DNA from: Amphiduros pacificus | Lineage: Eukaryota > Annelida > Polychaeta > Phyllodocida > Hesionidae | Direction: 5' to 3' | DNA length: 64,000 nucleotides | NCBI GenBank assembly: GCA_949316495.1 | Contig: OX439005.1 | Span: 25,770,217-25,834,216 of the forward strand | Shown: positions 1 through 10,400 of the stretch, in pieces | Numbering within the stretch: the stretch's first letter is position 1 | Layout: every line of letters begins with the position of its first letter | Made by a program: the position numbers and the translations under genes | The notes under the pieces: generated by a model | Database searches by the model: none | What the model was told of the DNA's origin: nothing | Seen by the model: the letters and a program-made list of their open reading frames with translations, nothing else

Positions 1-894
1 GTTTGAGGACTCCTCATGGTGCACACCACTGCGATACAGAGCTAAATAGCACACTCAGCTTATGATAATAAGCCAAACAAGCTCGGTTTTTCACATTAGG
101 CTTTAATATATTAATATCAGCATTTGGCAGAATCACAGAGAATGTCAAAGGGTACATGAGATAATATCGTTTCTGTTTTCATGACAGATCGTTACTGTGG
201 GATTTTTTTTCATGATCTGGGTGTATTATTGATTAATGCGTTTTTGTGGCAATGACAACCTCATAGGAACCTTTTGTCAGTGCAGTGTGTGTGTTGGGGG
301 TCTTTTTCCACAGCTGATGTGGCCCTCCAATGTGTATCTTGCCATCCACACTTTGGCAACTGCGTGTGAAATATGTCATGGCTTGAAGATGGATGCGAGG
401 ATTGTATGATGAGTACACCCGATCACCTAGGTGTGTACAACACAGGTATCAGAAGAGTATCACCAAGGTGTACATAACATGAGTATTAAAAGAATATCGT
501 ATAGGTGTATAAAACAGGTATCTGCTGTTTATCATATTGGTGTTCTCAATATATTAGACATTGCTGAGGTGTGTACAACAAATGCATCCAAAGGGTATCT
601 GTGAGGTGTGTACAATACATTAAGTAGAAGGACTTCACATGTGTTTGACAAAGGTATAAGTTGAAAATAACAGATTAATATGACACAGGCATTAGAAGGG
701 TATTTTGAGGTCATGTGGGACAAACCTTTCAAATTTTGATATAAATATTTGGTTCAGATTTTATTGTCACAGTTTCTAATGGTGCTGGGATATTTGTGAG
801 CTAAGATAGCCTAATGCAGTGCCCTCATGTCTGCATGCTATCCTCCCTTGCTAACATATTAATCAGACCACAACTAAAACAAGCTTTAAAAGTG
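1..894. other. Intergenic or intronic AT-rich sequence, no gene seen
   Basis: No ORF with protein-like composition and no exon candidate was seen. Between about 410 and 700 there is a loose repetition of GTGTACAACA and GGTATCAGAAG words, spaced roughly 50 bp, which looks like a very old decayed tandem repeat. It may belong to a large 5' intron of the TALPID3 gene or to intergenic DNA; the sequence does not decide. Confidence 0.5.
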
Positions 895-1281
895 GTGAGG
901 CCCTCTGGTGGTGATACATGCAGGCTTGGAGTCTTCTCCCTAAGTCTGTAGTGTGTATGCAGGGCAGGGATGTGAGGCCCTCTGGTGGAGACACATGCAG
1001 GCTTGGAGTCTTCTCCCTAAGTGTGTAGTGTGCATGCAGGGCAGGGATGTGAGGCCCTCTGGTGGAGAGACATGCAGGCTTGGAGTCTTCTCCCTAAGTC
1101 TGTAGTGTGTATGCAGGGCAGGGATGTGAGGCCCTCTGGTGGAGAGACATGCAGGCTTGGAGTCTTCTCCCTAAGTGTGTAGTGTGTATGCAGGGCAGGG
1201 ATGTGAGGCCCTCTGGTGGAGAGACACGCAGGCTTGGAGTCTTCTCCCTAAGTCTGTAGTGTGTATGCAGGGCAGGGATTC
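895..1281. repeat. Minisatellite, 77-bp unit, 5 copies
   Basis: Copies begin at 895, 972, 1049, 1126 and 1203, each starting GTGAGGCCCTCTGGTGG and ending in GCAGGGCAGGGAT. They differ by only a few substitutions (for example CACATGCAGG versus GACATGCAGG), so the array is young. A 77-bp unit shifts reading frame each copy, so the short ORFs here are not coding. Confidence 0.95.
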
Positions 1282-2379
1282 AAGAGTATTTGTCATGCAG
1301 CCCAACCTGCCAGCATATTGGGGGCCGGCCCCGCAGCGCTTGTTACACCAACATTTGGGACGGTTTGAGACCACTACTGCATGGTAATGTACAGATTAAG
1401 TGAGCTCCCATTTAGCGGCCCACGTAGGCACGGGCAGTGCACTTGTAATGAAGCTGTGTGCAGGCGTCAGTGAACAGACTCGACACCGCCATAGATCACC
1501 CAGTGAAAGCAAGCGAAAGACAGCCCAACACACTTTGTTTTAACTTGTGACTTGACCAGCTTCTTAATGGACTGGGTGGCTCAGTAGGACTGTGTAGTAC
1601 CAGACATGGAATGGGGTGTGGGACCAGCAGATAGGTCTGGGACACTCAGCCAGATGGGCTCCGTTTGTCAAAGTCAGCCATGATTACAGGCAAAAATAAA
1701 GAGTTATGGGATGGAGAGGATAGTCAGTCAGAATGCTGAGAGGCACAAAGACATAAAATATTTTGTATCATGGTCAACTTGTCCCTTTGAAACAATTTCT
1801 ACAATATTCAAGACTTGTAATTTATAGCTAAGTTGAAAAACAGAACATATCCCATTTTTTCCAGCAAATGATTAATCTATCTTTGAAATGAAAACATACT
1901 TGAAAGAGAATATTATATTCCTGTGTGGAACATAGCCATATATCATCAATTGTTGCAAAGAAGGAGCAGATAATAATAAGGAAAGAGGTGATTGAGATGA
2001 ATTTGGAATGCATGGGAAATAGTATACAGAAATTATATCTCTTTTGATTGATTAGTGGCTACAATTACTGAGGTATCAATTCAACTTCTCCAGAGTCAGA
2101 GAACAAAGTGGTTGGATTTCTTTCATTAATGTAATCTGGAAACTTAACAATCATGTGTCAAGGTTTCAAAATAGAATGATAATACTTCAAAGTTGCAAAA
2201 ACAATTTACAATACCTCAAGGTTGCAACACTGAATAATGACACCATAAATTAAGCAAAAACTGAACAATGACACCTCAAGGTTTCCCATTTTTACAATTT
2301 TACTTTAAAAAAACAAACCATGACAAGCTAAGATCGTAAACCAAATGTTAATACATCATTGTATCATGCATTTTCTATA
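1282..2379. other. Unique AT-rich sequence, no gene seen
   Basis: A slightly GC-rich stretch at about 1300-1700 is followed by AT-rich sequence. Between 2170 and 2290 the words 'acctcaaggtt' and 'caatga' recur at about 50-60 bp, a faint decayed tandem repeat just before the 55-bp array. No exon or RNA gene is supported. Confidence 0.5.
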
Positions 2380-3326
2380 TATGTCAACAACAGGCATTTT
2401 TATATTAACAGCATGGTGTCAGTTATCACTTTCCAGTATATGATGAGGGCATTTATATGTCAACAACATGGTGCCAGCGATCACTATCCAGTACATTGTG
2501 AGGGCATTTATATGTCAACAACATGGTGCCAGCGATCACTATCCAGTACACTGTTAGGGCATTTATATGTCAACAACATGGTGCAAGTGATCACTATCCA
2601 GTACACTGTTAGGGCATTTATATGTCAACAACATGGTGCAAGTGATCACTATCCAGTACATTGTGAGGGCATTTATATGTCAACAACATGGTGCAAGTGA
2701 TCACTATCCAGTACACTGTTAGGGCATTTATATGTCAACAACATGGTGCCAGCGATCACTATCCAGTACATTGTGAGGGCATTTATATGTCAACAACATG
2801 GTGCCAGCGATCACTATCCAGTACATTGTGAGGGCATTTATATGTCAACAACATGGTGCAAGCGATCACTATCCAGTACACTGTTAGGGCATTTATATGT
2901 CAACAACATGGTGCAAGTGATCACTATCCAGTACACTGTTAGGGCATTTATATGTCAACAACATGGTGCAAGTGATCACTATCCAGTACATTGTGAGGGC
3001 ATTTATATGTCAACAACATGGTGCAAGTGATCACTATCCAGTACACTGTTAGGGCATTTATATGTCAACAACATGGTGCCAGCGATCACTATCCAGTACA
3101 TTGTGAGGGCATTTATATGTCAACAACATGGTGCAAGTGATCACTATCCAGTACACTGTTAGGGCATTTATATGTCAACAACATGGTGCCAGCGATCACT
3201 ATCCAGTACACTGTGAAGGCATTTATATGTCAACAACATGGTGCCAGTGATCACTATCCAGGACACTGTTATGGCATTTATATGTCAACAACATGGTGCA
3301 AGTGATCACTATCCAGTACAGGTTTG
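2380..3326. repeat. Minisatellite, 55-bp unit, about 17 copies, higher-order structure
   Basis: The unit begins GGCATTTATATGTCAACAAC and contains TGATCACTATCCAGTACA. Two diagnostic sites vary between copies (CCAGCG/CAAGTG and ATTGTGAG/ACTGTTAG). The order of variants over copies 2-7 (from about 2504) is repeated almost exactly in copies 8-13 (from about 2834), giving a 330-bp higher-order repeat. The first copy and last two are more divergent. The period is not a multiple of 3, so frames do not persist and the 113- and 95-codon ORFs are artefacts. Confidence 0.95.
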
Positions 3327-4370
3327 TGTCATAGCTACGTGGTGTAAATGATCACAATCAAGCAGAGTGTGTAAGAAGGTTTGTGTCATAGATACGTGGT
3401 GTGAAGGGCATTTGTGTTGTAGCTGTTGGAGTGGGTGATCACAACCCCAGTATGTGTGTGAGAGCAGTTGTGTAGGATGATGAGATTGTTGCATGATCAT
3501 TTATGTCCTTGTCCTCAGCTTTTCATGCACTGAGAGATCACAGATGGGCACACTGCACTCACTGGTCAAACCCTACCCACACTAATAACCTCACAAGCAA
3601 ACAAGTGCAGTCTTACAGCTCACTAAAGGGTCAGCTAATACTAATAAAGCTTGAAGATATATTAATACATGGAAAAAAATGTACTTTTTATTTTTAGAAA
3701 ACTATGTACAATTTTTTTCTCACAAATATGAGGACCCCAAATATGTGGTACTTCATCAAATTCAAATTGATATCTCTCTGTGTAGTCTAGCACTTCTCAG
3801 CGTTCCATCAAATATATAAACTTGTTGCAAGTTTCCAATCAAAAAGTTTCTTTGCTGATGAGGCAGTGGTGCCCTCTTGTGTTGGAAAGTTGTGCTGACC
3901 AGTTAGCCTGGGGGGACATCAGGAATTCTGGTGATGCTGCCAGTCCCGACACTCAGGCTTCACCGGCTTAGACAAATGTCTTCTCAATGATTTCTTAACA
4001 GTTTGGTTTCATTTTAAGTTTGTGCCTCAGTTCACATGAAATAATGAGTGTTACAGCTGAGACTGCCATCAACAGCTCTTTTCTTCACTAGTATATATGT
4101 AATATATATATACTAGTGAAGATATTGAAGGTATATGTATATAAATTAAGATACGCCCCTCCACACTCACCAGGGTTGTGATCACCTATGCCAGTTATTT
4201 TGTGTAATTTTTAAAGGTGGACTGTAATATTGATATGGATATGTGTTGTAATCTTTTACGTGACAGCTATAGAATAAGTAGTTTTGAAGAATGGTTAACT
4301 TCTGTCATCAAACGAGAAGTAGTTGATACAACACAGCTGCAGAATTGTTAGCATAAGTGAAGTGGTTTGG
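3327..4370. other. Unique sequence with a perfect AT hairpin
   Basis: No gene is seen. Between 3320 and 3480 there are three degraded 'GTGTCATAGCTACGTGGTGT' type repeats. At about 4082-4121 lies a near-perfect inverted repeat: CTTCACTAGTATATAT followed after a short loop by ATATATACTAGTGAAG. This could be a cruciform-prone AT palindrome or the remnant of a foldback element. Confidence 0.6.
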
Positions 4371-5766
4371 ACAACAGTTGTGGAGTTGTTAGTTGCTGTC
4401 AGTTGTGGAGTTGTTAGTTGCCATCAGTTGAGGAGTTATTAGTTGCTGTCAGTTGTGGAGTTGTTAGTTGCTGTCAGTTGTGGAGTTGTTAGTTGTCAGT
4501 TGTGGAGTTGTTAGTTGTTGTCAGTTGTGGAGTTGTTAGTTGTTGTCAGTTGTGGAGTTGTTAGTTGTTGTCAGTTGTGGAGTTGTTAGTTGTTGTCAGT
4601 TGTGGAGTTGTTAGTTGCTGTCAGTTGTGGAGTTGTCAGTTGTTGTCAGTTGTAGAGTTGATAGTTGTTGTCAGTTGTGGAGTTGTTAGTTGTTGTCAGT
4701 TGTGGAGTTGTTAGTTGCTGTCAGTTGTGGAGTTGTTAGTTGCTGTCAGTTGTGGAGTTGTTAGTTGCTGTCAGTTGTGGAGTTGTTAGTTGTTGTCAGT
4801 TGTAGAGTTGTTAGTTGTTGTCAGTTGTGGAGTTGTTAGTTGTTGTCAGTTGTGGAGTTGTTAGTTGCTGTCAGTTGTGGAGTTGTTAGTTGTTGTCAGT
4901 TGTGGAGTTGTTAGTTGTTGTCAGTTGTGGAGTTGTTAGTTGTTGTCAGTTGTGGAGTTGTCAGTTGCTGTCAGTTGTGGAGTTGTCAGTTGTTGTCAGT
5001 TGTGGAGTTGTTAGTTTTTGTTAGTTGTGGAGTTGTTAGTTTTTGTTAGTTGTGGAGTTGTTAGTTGTCAGTTGTGGAGTTGTTAGTTGCCATCAGTTGT
5101 GGAGATGTTAGTTGTCAGTTGTAGAGTTGTTAGTTCTTGTCAGTTGTGGAGTTGTTAGTTGTTGTCAGTTGTGGAGTTGTCAGTTGCTGTCAGTTGTGGA
5201 GTTGTCAGTTGCTGTCAGTTGTGGAGTTGTTAGTTGTTGTCAGTTGTGGAGTTGTTAGTTTTTGTTAGTTGTGGAGTTGTTAGTTTTTGTTAGTTGTGGA
5301 GTTGTTAGTTGTCAGTTGTGGAGTTGTTAGTTGCCATCAGTTGTGGAGATGTTAGTTGTTGTCAGTTGTAGAGTTGTTAGTTCTTGTCAGTTGTGGAGTT
5401 GTCAGTTGCTGTCAGTTGTGGAGTTGTTAGTTGTTGTCAGTTGTGGAGTTGTTAGTTGTTGTCAGTTGTGGAGTTGTTAGTTGCTGTCAGTTGTGGAGTT
5501 ATTAGTTGCTGTCAGTTGTGGAGTTGTCAGTTGCTGTCAGTTGTGGAGTTGTTAGTTGTCAGTTGTGGAGTTGTCAGTTGCTGTCAGTTGTGGAGTTGTT
5601 AGTTGTCAGTTGTGGAGTTGTTAGTTGTCAGTTGTGGAGTTGTCAGTTGCTGTCAGTTGTGGAGTTGTTAGTTGTCAGTTGTGGAGTTGTTAGTTGTCAG
5701 TTGTGGAGTTGTTAGTTGCTGTCAGTTGAGGAGTTATTAGTTGCTGTCAGTTGTGGAGTTGTTAAT
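4371..5766. repeat. Minisatellite, 25-bp unit, about 55 copies
   Basis: The consensus unit is TCAGTTGTGGAGTTGTTAG followed by TTGTTG (25 bp). Shorter units lacking the last few bases are interspersed. The + strand is nearly free of C and A beyond the fixed positions, so the array has a very strong G+T skew. The small ORFs inside it (rich in LSVVELLV) are repeat artefacts. Confidence 0.95.
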
Positions 5767-7061
5767 GTATATAAGGTAATTTGAAAATGACAGTCAGCTG
5801 GAGAATGGTTTATTTGCATATGTGGTTTAGACATGACAGTTGTAGATTTGTTAGAACATGTTTGGACAACACAGCTGTAGAGTAAATATATATAAATTTA
5901 TTAGGGCATGACAGTTTCAGTATAGTTATCATTTATAAATTTGTTGAGACATAACAGCTGTAGTGTAGTTAGCAGATATGAATAGTAGTTTGGAAAGAAC
6001 AGCTATTATAGAATTACTAGAATTTGTGAGGTGATTTGGACATGACAGCTGTAAATGATGTAGCCGTAACAGCTACAGAATGATGGCCATCTGGTGAGAG
6101 ACATTGGTGATGCAGGGCAGGAGAGCTTGGGGACTGAGGTGGGATGGCAGAGTCACTTAGCCAGCCTAGTCACGTCATGGGTAGAGTCCGGACAGCCACT
6201 GCACTGTGCTGCCGGATTAAAACTCCATTCATCTCAGCATCAAGGATTGGGTCGGCGTGTGAGGGGGATAATTAGGGTGGCCCTGTGATGCAAGTCCTCG
6301 TACCCTGCTCACATACTGATGAGCGCACTGCCCAATAAAAATCAATGGGTGCACAAGTTTTCAATAAAAGCGTTGCATGTCAAGGCAACATTGACACGGG
6401 AGGATGAGGGGCCCGAGTGGTCGGTTGCATGATGATGCCCGCATTATTCCTGCTGGTCACTGCAGCGCCACATTGTCAGAGGCATTAACACGGCATAAAA
6501 CCATGTCCCTTCCTCCCTTGGTCCCCGGGCCCATTAGCACCACCAGGCTTGTGAAGCATGCAACTGGCATACGCTGCCGACGCCGAGGCTATTTGCTGAC
6601 CACAGTCAAATCCGGCCCCACACACCTGATCTGGCACCATGCTTGCTGCCGCAAAACGATTATATCACTCATCGTAACAACCGGAATATACACTCCAGCT
6701 CCGGCCGGACATCCACCATAATGGTTCACGAGTCATGGACTCATCAAGAAACCCAAATATAATTGTCCACATGCATAAAGATCATACAGAAAAATATGGA
6801 AAGCTGTACTTAATGGCACGCAAATAAAAGGACAAGAAAAGTGTTTAATGAACCTAATGTTCCTCCACCAGTTTGATCCCAGATATTCATTGTGTGATCA
6901 GAAGGATCAGTACAAAATAGTTTGCAAGTTTCCACCAGCAGGGGGCACAATAGCTTTGTTACTTTATCTAAAGATATCACGCAACCACTCAGTGGGACTA
7001 ATATCAGCCAGACCAGTGCAGTCCACAATACATTTTACATGAGTGAATGAAGTTAACATGC
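5767..7061. other. Unique sequence with a GC-richer block (about 6090-6720)
   Basis: The first 300 bases contain scattered 'gacatgacagctgtag' words, a decayed tandem repeat. From about 6090 to 6720 the sequence is unique and more GC-rich than its surroundings, with CATAAAA/AATAAAA and ATCAATGG words that match the general form of Hox/Pbx-type sites. Its 105-codon + ORF (6404-6721) has no recognisable domain, so I do not call it coding. It may be a regulatory element or an unrecognised exon. Confidence 0.4.
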
Positions 7062-8276
7062 ACTGTCACTGTTATCAGTCAGGGCAGTGTCACTGGTACC
7101 ATTCTGAGAAGTGTCACTTGTACCATTCTGGGCAGTGTCACTGGTACCATTCTGAGAAGTGTCACTGGTACCATTCTGAGAAGTGTCACTGGTACCAATC
7201 TGAGAAGTGTCACTGGTACCATTCTGAGAAGTGTCACTGGTACCAATCTGAGAAGTGTCACTGGTACCATTCTGAGAAGTGTCACTGGTACCAATCTGAG
7301 AAGTGTCACTGGTACCATTCTGGGCAGTGTCACTGGTACCATTCTGAGAAGTGTTACTGGTACCATTCTGGGCAGTGTCACTGGTACCATTCTGGGCAGT
7401 GTTACTGGTACCATTCTGGGCAGTGTCACTGGTACCATTCTGGGCAGTGTTACTGGTACCATTCTGGGCAATGTCACTGGTACCATTCTGGGCAGTGTCA
7501 CTGGTACCATTCTGGGCAATGTCACTGGTACCATTCTGAGAAGTGTCACTGGTACCATTCTGGACAGTGTTACTGGTACCATTCTGGGCAATGTCACTGG
7601 TACCATTCTGGGCAGTGTTACTGGTACCATTCTGAGAAGTGTCACTGGTACCATTCTGGGCAGTGTTACTGGTACCATTCTGGGCAGTGTCACTGGTACC
7701 ATTCTGGGCAGTGTTACTGGTACCATTCTGGGCAATGTCACTGGTACCATTCTGGGCAGTGTTACTGGTACCATTCTGAGAAGTGTCACTGGTACCATTC
7801 TGGGCAATGTCACTGGTACCATTCTGGGCAGTGTTACTGGTACCATTCTGGGCAGTGTTACTGGTACCATTCTGGGCAATGTCACTGGTACCATTCTGAG
7901 AAGTTTCACTGGTACCATTCTGGGCAATGTCACTGGTACCATTCTGAGAAGTGTCACTGGTACTATTCTGGGCAGTGTCACTGGTACCATTCTGAGAAGT
8001 TTCACTGGTACCATTCTGGGCAGTGTCACTGGTACCATTCTGGGCAGTGTCACTGGTACCATTCTGGGCAGTGTCACTGGTACCATTCTGGGCAGTGTTA
8101 CTGGTACCATTCTGGGCAGTGTCACTGGTACCATTCTGAGAAGTGTCACCATTATCAGTCTGGGCAGTGTCGCAGTTATAAATCAGCAGCATCACTGTTA
8201 TCAGTATGGCCAGTGTCACTATTATCAGTATAGCCAGTGTTTCTAGTATCATTGATGGCAGTGTCTCTGTTGACAT
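7053..8276 (-). other. 407-codon antisense ORF across the 24-bp array, doubtful coding
   Basis: This frame has a true ATG at 8274-8276. Residues about 9-34 are strongly hydrophobic (ILETLAILIIVTLAILITV), followed by about 45 copies of an 8-residue repeat of the form SQNGTSDT/AQNGTSNT, each with an NGT glycosylation sequon. If expressed it would be a single-pass, heavily glycosylated Ser/Thr-rich surface protein. More probably it is a by-product of a 24-bp period without stops, since three other frames are open as well. There is no homology that I recognise. Confidence 0.15.
7062..8160. repeat. Minisatellite, 24-bp unit, about 45 copies
   Basis: The unit is GGTACCATTCTGGGCAGTG plus TCACT (24 bp), with alternates carrying TGAGAAG for TGGGCAG and a few CAATCTG variants near the left end. 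Because 24 is a multiple of 3 and the unit lacks stops in most frames, four frames stay open for 357-407 codons. Each copy carries a GGTACC site. The array decays at its right side into the related repeats that follow. Confidence 0.96.
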
Positions 8277-8930
8277 TTATTGTACTCATTGTTGTCAGGT
8301 TTTGCAGCTACTCATTACCATTGTCAGTAAGGGTTGTAAGTGTTGTCAGTAAGTTTTGTCACTGTTCTCAGTAAGGGTTGTCAGCAAGGATTGTCACTGT
8401 TGTCAGTAAGGGCAGTCAGCAAGGATTGTCACTTGTCAGTAAGGGTTGTAAGTGTTGTCAGTAAGGGTTGTAGGTTTTGTCAGTAAGGGTTATAAGGGTT
8501 GTCACTGTTGTCAGTAAGGGTTATAAGGGTTGTCACTTTTGTCAGTAAGGGTTGTCAGTAAAGGTTGTGAGTGTTTTCAGCAAGGGTTGCCACTGTTGTC
8601 AGTAAAGGTTGTCAGTAAAGGTTGTGAGTGTTTTCAGCAAGGGTTGCCACTGTTGTCAGTAAAGGTTGTCAGTAAAGGTTGTGAGTGTTTTCAGCAAGGG
8701 TTGCCACTGTTGTCAGTCAGGATTGTCAGTCACTGTTGTCAATTAGGTTACACTGTTGTCAGTTAGGAGGGTCACTGTTGTCATTCATGAGGGTCAATGT
8801 GGTCTGCAAGTTTAGTAAATGAAAAATTATAAGCAAGTTTAGTCAAAGTTATCAGATAGCAACTGATATTGGGTAAAGTCACTGTTATCATAAAGGTGCC
8901 GCTGACAAAGTCACTATTATTGAATAGGGT
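8161..8930. repeat. Degenerate tandem repeats related to the 24-bp array
   Basis: The sequence cycles through GTTGTCAGTAAGGGTTGT, GTCACTGTTGTCAGTAAGG and, at about 8555-8720, three good copies of a ~51-bp unit containing GTGAGTGTTTTCAGCAAGG. The word GTCACTGTTATCAGT links it to both the 24-bp array on the left and the 22- and 87-bp arrays on the right. Non-coding. Confidence 0.85.
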
Positions 8931-9640
8931 AGTCAGGGATATTGGATAAGGTAATCAGGGTTATTGAATAGGGTAGTCAGGGTTATTGAATAAGGTAATT
9001 AGGTTTGTTGAATAGGGTAGTCAGGGTTATTGAATAGGGTAATTATGGTTATTGAATGGGGTAGTCAGGGTTATTGAATAAGGTAATCAGGGTTATTGAA
9101 TAGGGTAATCAGGGTTATTGAATAGGGTGGTGATGGTTATTGAATAGGGTAATCAGGGTTATTGAATAAGGTAATCAGGGTTATTGAATAGGGTAATCAG
9201 GGTTATTGAATAGGGTGGTGATGGTTATTGAATAGGGTAATCAGGGTTATTGAATAGGGGAGTCAGGGTTATTGAATAGGGTAATCAGGGTTATTGAATA
9301 GGGTGGTGATGGTTATTGAATAGAGTAATCAGGGTTATTGAATAGGGGAGTCAGGGTTATTGAAAAGGGTAATCAGGGTTACTGAATAGGGTGGTGATGG
9401 TTATTGAATAGGGTAATCAGGGTTATTGAATAGGGCAATCAGGGTTATTGAATAGGGTAATCAGGGTTATTGAATAGGGTAATTAGGTTTGTTGAACAGG
9501 GTAATCAGGGTTATTGAATAGGGTGGTGATGGTTATTGAATAGGGTAATCAGGGTTATTGAATAGGGTAATCAGGGTTATTGAATAGGGTGATGATGGTT
9601 ATTGAGTAAAGTTGTCACTGTTATCAGTTGGGGTATTCAT
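8931..9640. repeat. Minisatellite, 22-bp unit, about 30 copies
   Basis: The unit is GGTTATTGAATAGGGTAATCAG, with variants GGGTGGTGATGG and GGGGAGTCAGG placed at regular intervals, so blocks of several units appear to have been copied together. The strand is G+T rich with regularly spaced GGG runs. Confidence 0.95.
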
Positions 9641-10400
9641 GTTATCGGATAGACATGTCACTGCTAAAATATAGGGTAGCATTGACGTCAGGTTGAACAA
9701 TCAGTGTTTTCACATAGGGTAGGCACTGCTGCAATATAGGGAAGTCACTGTTATTGTATAGGGTAGCATTAATGTCAGGTCGAACAGTCAGTGTTTTCAC
9801 ATAGGGTAGGCACTGCTGCAATATAGGGAAGTCACTGTTATTGTATAGGGTAGCATTGATGTCAGGTTGAACAGTCAGTGTTTTCACATAGGGTAGGCAC
9901 TGCTGCAATATAGGGAAGTCACTGTTATTGTATAGGGTAGCATTAATGTCAGGTCGAACAGTCAGTGTTTTCATATAGGGTAGGCACTGCTGCAATATAG
10001 GGAAGTCACTGTTATTGTATAGGGTAGCATTGATGTCAGGTTGAACAGTCAGTGTTTTCACATAGGGTAGGCACTGCTGCAATATAGGGAAGTCACTGTT
10101 ATTGTATAGGGTAGCATTGATGTCAGGTTGAACAGTCAGTGTTTTCATATAGGGTAGGCACTGCTGCAATATAGGGAAGTCACTGTTATTGTATAGGGTA
10201 GCATTGATGTCAGGTTGAACAGTCAGTGTTTTCACATAGGGTAGGCACTGCTGCAATATAGGGAAGTCACTGTTATTGTATAGGGTAGCATTGATGTCAG
10301 GTTGAACAGTCAGTGTTTTCACATAGGGTAGGCACTGCTGCAATATAGGGAAGTCACTGTTATTGTATAGGGTTGTCGTTGATGTCAGAAGTCGCAATTA
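9641..10400. repeat. Minisatellite, 87-bp unit, about 8.5 copies
   Basis: The unit runs GTCACTGTTATTGTATAGGG ... CATAGGGTAGGCACTGCTGC (87 bp). Copies are nearly identical, differing at sites such as CACATA/CATATA and GGTTGA/GGTCGA. As 87 is divisible by 3, the - strand keeps a 251-codon frame encoding a 29-residue repeat (PYVKTLTVQPDINAT core). That frame starts with TTG rather than ATG and has no recognisable domain, so I treat it as repeat-driven. Confidence 0.95.

Noticed and set aside
2380-5766. Possible CRISPR-like arrays
   Set aside because: Units abut with no unique spacers, and the genome is plainly animal.
7043-8246. Three other long frames over the 24-bp array
   Set aside because: They follow from a stop-free unit whose length is a multiple of 3; no anchor, domain or composition supports them as genes.
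9642-10397. 251-codon - strand ORF
   Set aside because: It starts with TTG, spans only the 87-bp minisatellite and has no recognisable family.
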